This document shows positions 1 to 5,277 of a stretch of 12,375 nt of DNA, one piece after another (position 1 is the first letter of the stretch; each line of letters begins with the position of its first letter). The stretch is from Nanobdellota archaeon (lineage in GTDB: Archaea > Nanobdellota > Nanobdellia > Woesearchaeales > GW2011-AR9). The notes beneath the pieces were generated by a model. That model ran no database searches. It was not told where the DNA came from and saw nothing but the letters and a program-made list of their open reading frames with translations. Where the stretch lies: contig JAUYPT010000072.1 in NCBI GenBank assembly GCA_030695685.1, forward strand, positions 1-12,375, in the 5' to 3' direction. The position numbers and the translations under genes were made by a program.

Positions 1-144
1 TTTCCTTCAAATGCTGACAATGTATTCATATTCAATTACTCTTACGATAGAATGATGTTTATATATCTTAGGTGTGGTTGACGAGTGCGGGAGTGGCTAG
101 TTCTCTTATCTCATATAATCTTATAAAAGTGAGAAGAAGATAAT
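1..144. other. Left-edge intergenic region with possible leftward gene start
   Basis: No convincing gene lies here. A TATA-like tract (TTTATATATC, 58-67) reads on both strands. On the minus strand an ATG at 29-27 opens a frame (MNTLSAFEG...) that runs off the window about 32 nt downstream of the reverse TATA match; it is far too short to test. The T-rich stretch seen on the minus strand just after the stop of the gene ending at 145 could act as its terminator. Confidence 0.2.
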
Positions 145-675
145 TTATGTACCTCTTCTCCCATAATACCACTGCACCTGTTTCGTTAAAGAATAAATGG
201 AAACGGCACCGACAACAATAAAAGCAATCGTCGGCAGCCGCACGATTAACAACAATAACAGGATCGTTCGTGTAAACAGCACCGGTGCCTTAAAGTCAGC
301 CGTGATATAAATAATATTATTAATCAAAAATAACAAGGCAACAACATAGGCAAAATGACTTATCACCCAGCCAATCTTGATTAAAAGAAGAAAGGAAATC
401 ATACGATCTGCGCTATAATCAAAATAGCGGCCAAAGTTGGTCGGCTTCCCCATTCTGGCAATAATGCCATCAACGCCATCAGCCAAAAGATGAAGCAGCG
501 CAAAGAGAACAAACAAAAGAGTGTTGGAAAACAGAAAATAGGCAGCAGCCAGCCCGCTGAGTACAGAAATCGTCGTCATCATATTGGCCGTAATGCCTAA
601 AGAGAGTAATAATCCGCCGACATTATGGAAATAGCGGCTTCTCCACTCCCGAAAACGTACTAAAAATTCACTCAT
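145..675 (-). CDS. CDP-alcohol phosphatidyltransferase family membrane protein
   Basis: This 176-residue integral membrane enzyme probably transfers a substituted phosphate group from a CDP-linked lipid to an alcohol in polar lipid synthesis. The signature Dx2DGx2AR...Gx3Dx3D is visible at D66, D69, G70, A73, R74, G82, D86 and D90. The spacer between R and G is 7 residues where 8 is usual. The N-terminal part carries the family's NxxT feature (around residues 31-34) and a first hydrophobic helix (about 35-57). Several more hydrophobic segments follow (about 92-112, 112-128, 132-160), as expected for a six-helix fold. The length is typical of small archaeal members. The substrate cannot be read from sequence; archaetidylinositol-phosphate or archaetidylserine synthases are candidates. 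The gene is transcribed away from the dph2 operon, with a TATA box about 22 nt upstream of the ATG. The family is confident, the substrate unknown. Confidence 0.88.
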   Translation of the reverse strand: MSEFLVRFREWRSRYFHNVGGLLLSLGITANMMTTISVLSGLAAAYFLFSNTLLFVLFALLHLLADGVDGIIARMGKPTNFGRYFDYSADRMISFLLLIKIGWVISHFAYVVALLFLINNIIYITADFKAPVLFTRTILLLLLIVRLPTIAFIVVGAVSIYSLTKQVQWYYGRRGT

Positions 676-693
676 TCATTATTCACAGTAATA

Positions 694-701
694 TATATAA
701 A
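694..701 (-). promoter_or_regulatory. TATA box for the CDP-alcohol phosphatidyltransferase gene
   Basis: On the minus strand this reads TTTATATA. Its centre is about 22 nt upstream of the ATG at 675, which fits a leaderless or very short-leader archaeal transcript. Confidence 0.55.
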
Positions 702-707
702 GAACTC

Positions 708-715
708 TATAAAAA
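708..715 (+). promoter_or_regulatory. TATA box for the dph2 operon
   Basis: TATAAAAA in the 76-bp divergent intergenic region. Transcription about 25 nt downstream would give a leader of about 15 nt before the ATG at 752. It lies back to back with the opposite-strand TATA box, so the two units share one control region. Confidence 0.5.
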
Positions 716-751
716 AGTTACTCGTCATCAGCCAGTTAAAAAAACAAGATT

Positions 752-1024
752 ATGACGCTCTACAACCCCGAAATAGACAAGGCAATTGCCCGAATTAAGG
801 AACTGAATGCCAAAACAATCTGCATCCAGCTACCGGATGGTATGAAGCCATACGCAAAGGATATTGAACAGAAAATTACTGCCGAAACTGGTGCCAAAGT
901 ATTGATTTGGCTAGGCAGCAATTTCGGCGCCTGTGACATTCCATTGGGATTAAACCGCATGGGCGTTGATTTACTGATTAGCTGGGGGCACAATCCATTC
1001 CATAAAAAAGTGGAGGGATGGTAA
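752..1024 (+). CDS. dph2: Diphthamide synthase Dph2, N-terminal piece (interrupted gene)
   Basis: This 90-residue piece matches domain 1 of archaeal Dph2, the radical-SAM-like [4Fe-4S] enzyme that moves the 3-amino-3-carboxypropyl group of S-adenosylmethionine onto the histidine of elongation factor 2. Recognisable parts are the IQLPDGMK strand/turn (residues 25-32) and NFGACD (58-62), whose Cys61 corresponds to the first cluster ligand. GVDLLISWGHNPF (71-83) ends the domain. The native sequence continues to V87; the last three residues (EGW) come from the inserted segment, and a TAA follows. The remainder of Dph2 resumes at 1708 in the cistron starting at 1705. The first gene of the operon is thus split at the boundary between domains 1 and 2. 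All catalytic parts seen in this piece are intact, so it may act in trans with the C-terminal piece. The alternative is that both are remnants of an inactivated gene. Confidence 0.88.
   Translation: MTLYNPEIDKAIARIKELNAKTICIQLPDGMKPYAKDIEQKITAETGAKVLIWLGSNFGACDIPLGLNRMGVDLLISWGHNPFHKKVEGW
1012..1016 (+). promoter_or_regulatory. Shine-Dalgarno site created at the insertion boundary
   Basis: GGAGG lies 9 nt before the ATG at 1026. The first three bases belong to the TGGA target and the last two to the inserted segment, so the boundary itself builds the ribosome-binding site. It lies inside the dph2 N-terminal reading frame, and that frame's stop codon is only one base from the next start, which suggests translational coupling. 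Confidence 0.6.
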
Positions 1025-1025
1025 G

Positions 1026-1703
1026 ATGGGATTAACTGAAAAATTAACAGAATTGGACGAGTACATCTGGAAGCAATTTGAGAAAGTAACTGTCAAGGCT
1101 AATAAAGAGTTAGGTTGGAATAAGTATGATTTGGCCCGAGCGACAAAATCTCTTGCCAACGTTACTTATGGAGGAACTGGTTTTTATCTTAGTCTTCTCG
1201 GATATAATAACTTAGAAAATAATAGTAATAGTTACCTCGCAATGTTAATGGGAGTTGGTCTTACTATCGCAGCTCCACTCATGCAGAAAAATGACATGAA
1301 AGTATATAATCAATTTGAAGAAAGAGAAACTGCCATAATCAAAGAAACGGGAGCTGCTCTTCAGCCTACTTTTGAATCCTATAGACCAAAATTGCTCTTC
1401 TTCGCTGGCTCTATAGCTATAGGTTCGGTTCTTAACTATAATGATACTTCGATGCTTGAATCCTTATTTGAGACAACAAAACAAAATGCAAATTTAGTAA
1501 CACTTATAGGAGGAATCTACTCTTTTTCTCTTTCTTCCATGGTTAGTGCGCATTATTTTCTCCAGCAAATTCTGACTCCTCCTGCCACAAAAAAATCACT
1601 CTTCAGAACAGTTTATGAAAAAATGACTGGAAAACTAAAACCAGCACCACAAGTAGAACCGACAAAATACCAATCAATCGAAGATTTGGTCGCAGGAGAT
1701 TAA
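1026..1703 (+). CDS. Unknown four-helix membrane protein inserted inside dph2
   Basis: I do not recognise this 225-residue protein. A charged, probably cytoplasmic N-terminus (1-43, including an LDEY-WKQFEK helix) precedes hydrophobic segments at about 44-62, 69-88, 122-138 and 156-182. A polar tail (183-225) ends in IEDLVAGD. A loop between helices 2 and 3 (about 89-121) is rich in Glu and Lys. No nuclease, recombinase or transposase motif is visible. It fills the inserted segment almost end to end: the ATG is 1 base after the upstream TAA, and its own TAA is 1 base before the next ATG. Its codon use looks more AT-rich (AAT, ATA, AGT) than the flanking dph2 pieces by eye, suggesting a different origin. 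Diphthamide synthesis has no known membrane subunit, so the association is probably accidental or cargo-like. Confidence 0.75.
   Translation: MGLTEKLTELDEYIWKQFEKVTVKANKELGWNKYDLARATKSLANVTYGGTGFYLSLLGYNNLENNSNSYLAMLMGVGLTIAAPLMQKNDMKVYNQFEERETAIIKETGAALQPTFESYRPKLLFFAGSIAIGSVLNYNDTSMLESLFETTKQNANLVTLIGGIYSFSLSSMVSAHYFLQQILTPPATKKSLFRTVYEKMTGKLKPAPQVEPTKYQSIEDLVAGD
1695..1698 (+). promoter_or_regulatory. Shine-Dalgarno site for the Dph2 C-terminal piece
   Basis: GGAG lies 6 nt before the ATG at 1705, within the last codons of the inserted ORF. It gives the stranded C-terminal part of dph2 its own initiation site. Confidence 0.55.
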
Positions 1704-1704
1704 A

Positions 1705-2448
1705 ATGGACGTCCTTTTCTTAGAAGCACCGTACAGCGGGAAAGTAGAGTTAACCCAAGAAACGCTGCACTATCTGAAACAGAAAAAATATACCAAAGTC
1801 GGGTTATACGCATCAGTCCAATTCTGCAATCAGTTGAACATTATCAAAGAACAATTAACGGAGGCAAAAATTACTGCTCTCTCCTCCCGGCCGGACAGAA
1901 CTCATGTTTCCACGCAATTATTAGGCTGCGATGTCTACCATGATTCTCTTAACAGTAAAGAAGCAGTTGATTGCTATCTCTATGTCGGCGATGGGAAATT
2001 TCATCCGCTGGCGTTAGTGTATCTGCAGAAGGATGCGCCGTCATTGAAAGAAGTAGTCTGCAATGACCCGATCCAAAAGTCGATGGAAGTACTAAGCATT
2101 GCCAACGTCAAAACAATTGTAACAAAATACAAAGCATCGCTGATGAAATTCCTGACAGCCGATACCGTAGGAATTATTATTACCATCAAGCCTGGCCAGG
2201 AACACCTCCAGCCCAGTTTTGCGCTGCAAAAAAAATACCCACAGAAGAGATTCTATTATTTTATTGATAATGTTGTTTCGTTCGACCAATTGGAAAATTT
2301 TAATTTCATTCAGGTCTGGGTGAATACAACCTGCCCGCGTGTTGGATTTGATGACCAGGAAAAGTTTGAGAAAGGTGTCATTAATTTAAACGACGCCCTG
2401 CAGGCGGAAGAGATTCTGCAGAAGGATTCGTTATTGACAAGATTATAG
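1705..2448 (+). CDS. dph2: Diphthamide synthase Dph2, C-terminal piece (interrupted gene)
   Basis: These 247 residues cover domains 2 and 3 of Dph2. Only the initiating Met is new: native sequence begins at D2 and directly continues V87 of the piece at 752-1024. The second and third [4Fe-4S] cluster ligands of the family are visible as Cys75 in QLLGCDVYH (71-79) and Cys210 in NTTCPRVGFDD (207-217). Also conserved are VGDGKFHPLAL (94-104) and IITIKPGQ (158-165). The two pieces together (87 + 246 residues) match the usual archaeal Dph2 length of about 340. No internal stop or frameshift has accumulated, and the start has a Shine-Dalgarno site at the right spacing. This argues for a recent insertion or a working two-polypeptide enzyme. 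The ATP-grasp gene begins 9 nt after the stop, in the same frame. Confidence 0.88.
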   Translation: MDVLFLEAPYSGKVELTQETLHYLKQKKYTKVGLYASVQFCNQLNIIKEQLTEAKITALSSRPDRTHVSTQLLGCDVYHDSLNSKEAVDCYLYVGDGKFHPLALVYLQKDAPSLKEVVCNDPIQKSMEVLSIANVKTIVTKYKASLMKFLTADTVGIIITIKPGQEHLQPSFALQKKYPQKRFYYFIDNVVSFDQLENFNFIQVWVNTTCPRVGFDDQEKFEKGVINLNDALQAEEILQKDSLLTRL

Positions 2449-2457
2449 GTACAACCA

Positions 2458-3747
2458 ATGAAATTACCACAGAAACTGGGGTTGGATGTTGTCGTTGACA
2501 GACATACTGGTAATTTAGTAACACTGGAAGTCAACGGCGTGTTCAGCGGCTATCAGGGATTGAAAGCGCTGGGAAGAGATCTTATGCCGGACATCATCAA
2601 TATCATCGGCACTTGTTTCGAAAATCAACGGATTCTAGTCAATCCGTGTATTCATGAATTCTATGGTGAAGCAATCACCAGCGGCGATTTAAAAGATTTA
2701 AAAAAATATTATAATATTGATGTCGTCTATTCACCGCTCACGCCAAAACCGCTGCCGCAGTATTTATTAGAAACAGTCTTAGGATCATTCGACCGATTTG
2801 ACGGCATCATTGGTTTTGGTGAATATCTTACAAAAAGCAATTGCCAGAGTAGGATGATTAATTCACCGGCAGTGGAGTTACTGACGCAGAATAAGTTTCT
2901 GCAGTATCACCTGCTGAAAAATATTCCCCCTCTTAATATGCCTGAAACGGTACTTATTGACGGCTTTGTGCACCTTCCTGTAACGGCAGCACTGGTAGAA
3001 AAGTATGGTAAATTAGTTCACAAACCATTAGATGGTAGCCAAGGGAATGGAATCAGGATCTTTACCAACAAGAATTTCCAGCACTATAAAGAATTTATAG
3101 AAGAGTATCTTGAATCTAGCCAAGAAGAACATAAATATATTTCCTATCTTCAAACGATTAAAAGTATCCAACTACTCGTAGAACAACAAATGGAAGATAA
3201 ATTAAAGTCAATAATTCTATCCATTACCTCATTGGACGGTAAAGGAGAAGAAAATGTAAACCGGAGTTTCCATCCCGATGCTGAATTAGGACAAGAGATG
3301 GAAAAAAGTTATATTGTTCTTACAGAAAGACATGAGGAAAGAGAAAGCGAAATTGATGATTTTTTACGACAACGCCTCAAAAACAATGCCGTACTGCTGC
3401 AAAAATGCGTCGAAACACTGCCTGTCATTGCAGAAGACACCGCACAGCCGCATTACGCCTGCGCCCGCCTAATCTGGTTCGGCGACTATCTCGGCGGATA
3501 TTGGAAATTATCGGCCAAGCCAATCGATGCTGACGACGAACGGAATGCTATCGTCAACTATTCCACGGCAAAGAAAGCGCAACGGTTTACAACAGAAGAA
3601 AATAACATTTTCCGACGCTATGCCAAAGAAATTGTCCCGCAAATCTTGGAAACAGTAGAACCATTTGAAACGAATGAAAAGATGTACAAAACCATCCTCT
3701 TCAACGAATTTAAAAATTCCCTTCTCCGGAATCCAAAACTATTCTAA
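2458..3747 (+). CDS. Putative circularly permuted ATP-grasp ligase
   Basis: This 429-residue protein has ATP-grasp features in an unusual order. The Mg-binding strand that normally ends an ATP-grasp domain (LGLDVVVD...LVTLEVN, residues 7-26, acidic pair E24/N26) is at the extreme N-terminus. It is followed by a pre-ATP-grasp part (INSPAVELLTQNKF, 134-147), the nucleotide loop KPLDGSQGNGI (189-199), the adenine-side VEQQM (241-245), and R337/N368 with GGYWKLSAKP (346-355). The C-terminal helix (about 378-397) would lead into residue 7 if the chain were joined end to end. This order is that of the Pfam circularly permuted ATP-grasp families. Substrate is unknown. About 90 residues lie between VEQQM and the R337 strand, part of them encoded by an AT-rich stretch (about 3080-3370). 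It is the last gene of the dph2 operon, 9 nt after the Dph2 C-terminal piece. The start leaves only six residues before the first motif, so an N-terminal truncation is possible. Confidence 0.7.
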   Translation: MKLPQKLGLDVVVDRHTGNLVTLEVNGVFSGYQGLKALGRDLMPDIINIIGTCFENQRILVNPCIHEFYGEAITSGDLKDLKKYYNIDVVYSPLTPKPLPQYLLETVLGSFDRFDGIIGFGEYLTKSNCQSRMINSPAVELLTQNKFLQYHLLKNIPPLNMPETVLIDGFVHLPVTAALVEKYGKLVHKPLDGSQGNGIRIFTNKNFQHYKEFIEEYLESSQEEHKYISYLQTIKSIQLLVEQQMEDKLKSIILSITSLDGKGEENVNRSFHPDAELGQEMEKSYIVLTERHEERESEIDDFLRQRLKNNAVLLQKCVETLPVIAEDTAQPHYACARLIWFGDYLGGYWKLSAKPIDADDERNAIVNYSTAKKAQRFTTEENNIFRRYAKEIVPQILETVEPFETNEKMYKTILFNEFKNSLLRNPKLF

Positions 3748-3754
3748 CAAGGCA

Positions 3755-3769
3755 TTTTCCGACGGAAAA
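3755..3769. promoter_or_regulatory. Perfect 15-bp palindrome upstream of the basic-protein promoter
   Basis: TTTTCCGACGGAAAA has two 7-base arms around a central A. It lies 8 nt after the ATP-grasp stop codon and ends 7 bp before the TATA box at 3777. It could be an operator for the downstream gene or a stem in the 3' end of the upstream transcript. Confidence 0.45.
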
Positions 3770-3776
3770 AAGAAAG

Positions 3777-3785
3777 TTTTAAATA
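3777..3785 (+). promoter_or_regulatory. TATA box for the small basic protein
   Basis: TTTTAAATA preceded by a purine-rich GAAAG that fits a BRE. Predicted transcription starts near 3807-3810, giving a leader of about 45 nt. That is unusually long for this window and fits the strong Shine-Dalgarno site of this gene. Confidence 0.6.
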
Positions 3786-3837
3786 CTAACTTATTTTTAT
3801 CTAAGCTTGAAAAACAACTGTTTTTCTAAAAATAAAA

Positions 3838-3845
3838 GAGGAGGG
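3838..3845 (+). promoter_or_regulatory. Strong Shine-Dalgarno site that sets the start at 3855
   Basis: GAGGAGGG, 9 nt before the ATG at 3855. The in-frame ATG at 3807 lies at or before the predicted transcription start and has no such site, so 3855 is the better start. Confidence 0.7.
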
Positions 3846-3854
3846 ATTGATACC

Positions 3855-4139
3855 ATGGCTGAAGTTGTAGCACGAGTTGGTGTAAAAAAAATGCACGGTT
3901 ATCTCTACTTTCTGAACCAGAAAGGAGATGTCTGCCGGGCAAAAATGAGCCGAGCTGGACGGAAAAAAGGAAAAACGAAGGTTGAGCTCGTTAAAAAAGC
4001 AGGTGTTAAGAAACAAAAAGGATACCTTTACTTTGTCGACAAAAACGGAAATGTTGCGAGAGCAAAAATGGCTCGCGGCAGAAAAGCAGGCAAGAAAAAG
4101 GCTGCCCGTAAGAAAGCGGCACGGCGACGAAAGCGATAA
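3855..4139 (+). CDS. Small highly basic protein with two GYLYF repeats
   Basis: This 94-residue protein is built of two copies of one unit: GVKKMHGYLYFLNQKGDVCRAKM (9-31) and GVKKQKGYLYFVDKNGNVARAKM (50-72). Each unit is followed by a Lys/Arg/Gly linker. The protein ends in a Lys/Arg/Ala tail (AGKKKAARKKAARRRKR, 78-94) like those of histone H1-type or AlgP-like DNA-compacting proteins. There are almost no acidic residues in the tail, and the predicted charge is strongly positive. I infer binding to DNA or RNA, perhaps as a chromatin or ribosome-associated protein; no named family is recognised. It is a monocistronic gene with its own TATA box, a very strong Shine-Dalgarno site and a poly-T terminator, which suggests high expression. 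Confidence 0.82.
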   Translation: MAEVVARVGVKKMHGYLYFLNQKGDVCRAKMSRAGRKKGKTKVELVKKAGVKKQKGYLYFVDKNGNVARAKMARGRKAGKKKAARKKAARRRKR

Positions 4140-4140
4140 A

Positions 4141-4164
4141 CTTTTCTTATTTTTTTTCTTTTTT
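4141..4164 (+). terminator. T-rich archaeal terminator
   Basis: A run dominated by T (cttttcttattttttttctt...) immediately follows the stop codon of the basic protein. This is the usual archaeal intrinsic termination signal, without need for a hairpin. Confidence 0.6.
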
Positions 4165-4174
4165 AACCTATAAA

Positions 4175-4182
4175 TTTAAATA
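4175..4182 (+). promoter_or_regulatory. TATA box for the DNA methyltransferase
   Basis: TTTAAATA, centred about 26 nt upstream of the ATG at 4205. This implies a leaderless transcript. Confidence 0.65.
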
Positions 4183-4204
4183 GCTCTTTTTTAATTTCTG
4201 AATT

Positions 4205-5056
4205 ATGGGAACAGTTGACCCTCATAACCGCCTTAACGAATTATCCGCGCAGGAATGGCTGCGGTTTACAAAAACATGGTTTGTCCATAATCCGCCGCGG
4301 CGAAAAGAAAAGGAAATTCTTCATCCGGCAAAATTTCCGGAAGATTTGATCGAACAGTTCATCACTTTTTTTACAAAGCCAGGAGCAGTTGTGGTTGATC
4401 CTTTTGCCGGTACCGGCAGCACATTAGTAGCAGCGTATAATACCAGGCGGAACGGCATCGGCATCGAATTGCAGAAAAAGTATGCCGACATTGCCAGAGA
4501 ACGATTGCAAAAACTCGACGGCCAATTCCAATTAAGCAACGATGGCTGCGAAGAAAACCGCAAACAGCTGGTACTGGAAGGGAACAGTGCTGAGGTCGAG
4601 AAATTCTGGAGGCAGTACGGGCTGCCGATGGCTGATCTTGTCGTTACCTCTCCGCCGTATGGGCTGATGTTACATAAAAAAGGCTTAATCTCCAAAGACA
4701 GAGAAGAAAAAGGATTGGACACTGCGTATAGTTACGATAAAGAAGATTTAGGCAATGCCGAAGATTATGACCAATTCCTGCAAAAGTTAGTCGATATCTT
4801 CATTACACTAAAACCGTTCCTCAAAGAAGACAGTTATCTTGTGGTCATTTTACAGAATTATATGGACAAAGGAGAGTATAAGCCCTTAGCCTGGGATTTT
4901 GCCAGTAGAATGATGAAGCATTATACGTTACGCGGGGAAAAAATCTGGTGCCAGGATAATAAGACGCTGTTCCCGTATGGCTATAAGTATAGTTTTGTCC
5001 CTAATGTTCATCACCATTACTGTTTAATTTTTCGAAAGGATTCTGAAAAGGTATAG
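4205..5056 (+). CDS. DNA methyltransferase of the N4-cytosine/N6-adenine type
   Basis: This 283-residue enzyme should transfer a methyl group from S-adenosylmethionine to an exocyclic amino group in DNA. Motifs in order: motif X-like HPAKFPEDLIEQFI (40-53), motif I VDPFAGTGS (64-72) binding AdoMet, motif II GIGIE (84-88), then motif IV TSPPYG (148-153). A serine at the first position of motif IV is common in N4-cytosine enzymes, but does not settle the target base. Motif I precedes motif IV, the reverse of the common beta-class order. The C-terminal part (about 155-283) contains the remaining fold and a possible small recognition region. There is no restriction endonuclease, specificity subunit or BREX/DISARM gene nearby, so it looks solitary. 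A tRNA or rRNA guanine methyltransferase is less likely because those carry DPPY or NPPY. The stop codon lies within the 9-bp duplication of the downstream element. Confidence 0.82.
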   Translation: MGTVDPHNRLNELSAQEWLRFTKTWFVHNPPRRKEKEILHPAKFPEDLIEQFITFFTKPGAVVVDPFAGTGSTLVAAYNTRRNGIGIELQKKYADIARERLQKLDGQFQLSNDGCEENRKQLVLEGNSAEVEKFWRQYGLPMADLVVTSPPYGLMLHKKGLISKDREEKGLDTAYSYDKEDLGNAEDYDQFLQKLVDIFITLKPFLKEDSYLVVILQNYMDKGEYKPLAWDFASRMMKHYTLRGEKIWCQDNKTLFPYGYKYSFVPNVHHHYCLIFRKDSEKV

Positions 5057-5263
5057 TCGGCTCTGTCCTAAATCTCACTACAGTTCGGGGTACTGTGCAA
5101 GAGCTCGCTCTTGCTCGCTCACGTACCCATCGGTTCGCACTCCCTTTTTTAAATTGATTGTTGACATTTCCCATAGGGCTTCCCCTTTGTCAACTTGATA
5201 CCTTTCATGTAAGGTGCTCACAAATTGATGGCAACCTACATTTAGGACAGAGCCGGTATAGTC
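5050..5263. mobile_element. 196-bp MITE-like element with 15-bp terminal inverted repeats and 9-bp target duplication
   Basis: GGCTCTGTCCTAAAT at 5059-5073 is exactly inverted at 5240-5254. The repeats are bordered by identical GGTATAGTC at 5050-5058 and 5255-5263. The element proper (5059-5254) contains no credible ORF but several hairpins: GGGTAC/GTACCC (5088-5093 with 5123-5128) around CAAGAGC/GCTCTTG (5098-5104 with 5107-5113), GTTGACA/TGTCAAC (5160-5166 with 5188-5194), and ACCTT/AAGGT (5200-5204 with 5211-5215). It sits exactly at the methyltransferase stop codon: the duplicated bases contain the TAG. Its composition is GC-richer than the neighbouring intergenic DNA. It is non-autonomous and must have been moved by a transposase elsewhere; I cannot assign the insertion-sequence family. 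A T-run at 5145-5150 could end methyltransferase transcription. Confidence 0.88.
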
Positions 5264-5269
5264 AAAAAC

Positions 5270-5277
5270 TATTTAAA
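5270..5277 (+). promoter_or_regulatory. TATA box that fixes the MgtC-family start at 5299
   Basis: TATTTAAA centred about 26 nt before the ATG at 5299. It lies just outside the inserted element, so the promoter core survived the insertion, while anything upstream was displaced by about 205 bp. Confidence 0.62.

Larger units (their letters stand above)
1011..1709. mobile_element. 695-bp insertion in dph2 flanked by TGGA direct repeats
   Basis: TGGA occurs at 1011-1014 and 1706-1709. Joining base 1014 to base 1710 yields GTG GAC GTC, an exact in-frame continuation of Dph2 (..HKKV-DVLFLEAP..) with 333 codons in total. The length of 695 bp is not a multiple of three, so dph2 is frame-broken unless the segment is removed or the pieces are translated separately. 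Apart from one membrane-protein ORF filling almost all of it, the segment has no transposase, integrase, long inverted repeats or homing-endonuclease motif that I can see. The 4-bp repeat fits a target-site duplication. The mechanism is unknown; the exact restoration of the host frame is what the sequence shows directly. Confidence 0.7.

Noticed and set aside
1026..1703. Inserted ORF as an intein or homing endonuclease
   Set aside because: It is not in frame with dph2, begins and ends with its own start and stop, and shows hydrophobic helices rather than intein splice residues or LAGLIDADG motifs.
1011..1714. Insertion in dph2 as a protein-coding intron spliced by the tRNA endonuclease
   Set aside because: I found no bulge-helix-bulge pairing between the 5' edge (around 1005-1025) and the 3' edge (around 1695-1715). 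GTCC at 1711-1714 pairs locally with GGAC at 1707-1710 instead. The presence of ribosome-binding sites and start codons for both downstream parts also argues for separate translation.
3807..3854. 16-residue N-terminal extension of the basic protein
   Set aside because: The ATG at 3807 is at the predicted transcription start and lacks a ribosome-binding site, whereas the ATG at 3855 follows GAGGAGGG.
4321..4722. Open frame antisense to the DNA methyltransferase
   Set aside because: Shadow of the methyltransferase: no promoter and no recognisable domain, while the opposite strand has clear catalytic motifs.
5059..5254. Assigning the MITE to a named insertion-sequence family
   Set aside because: The ends start with GG and the duplication is 9 bp, which is compatible with more than one family. 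Without a database comparison no family can be named.
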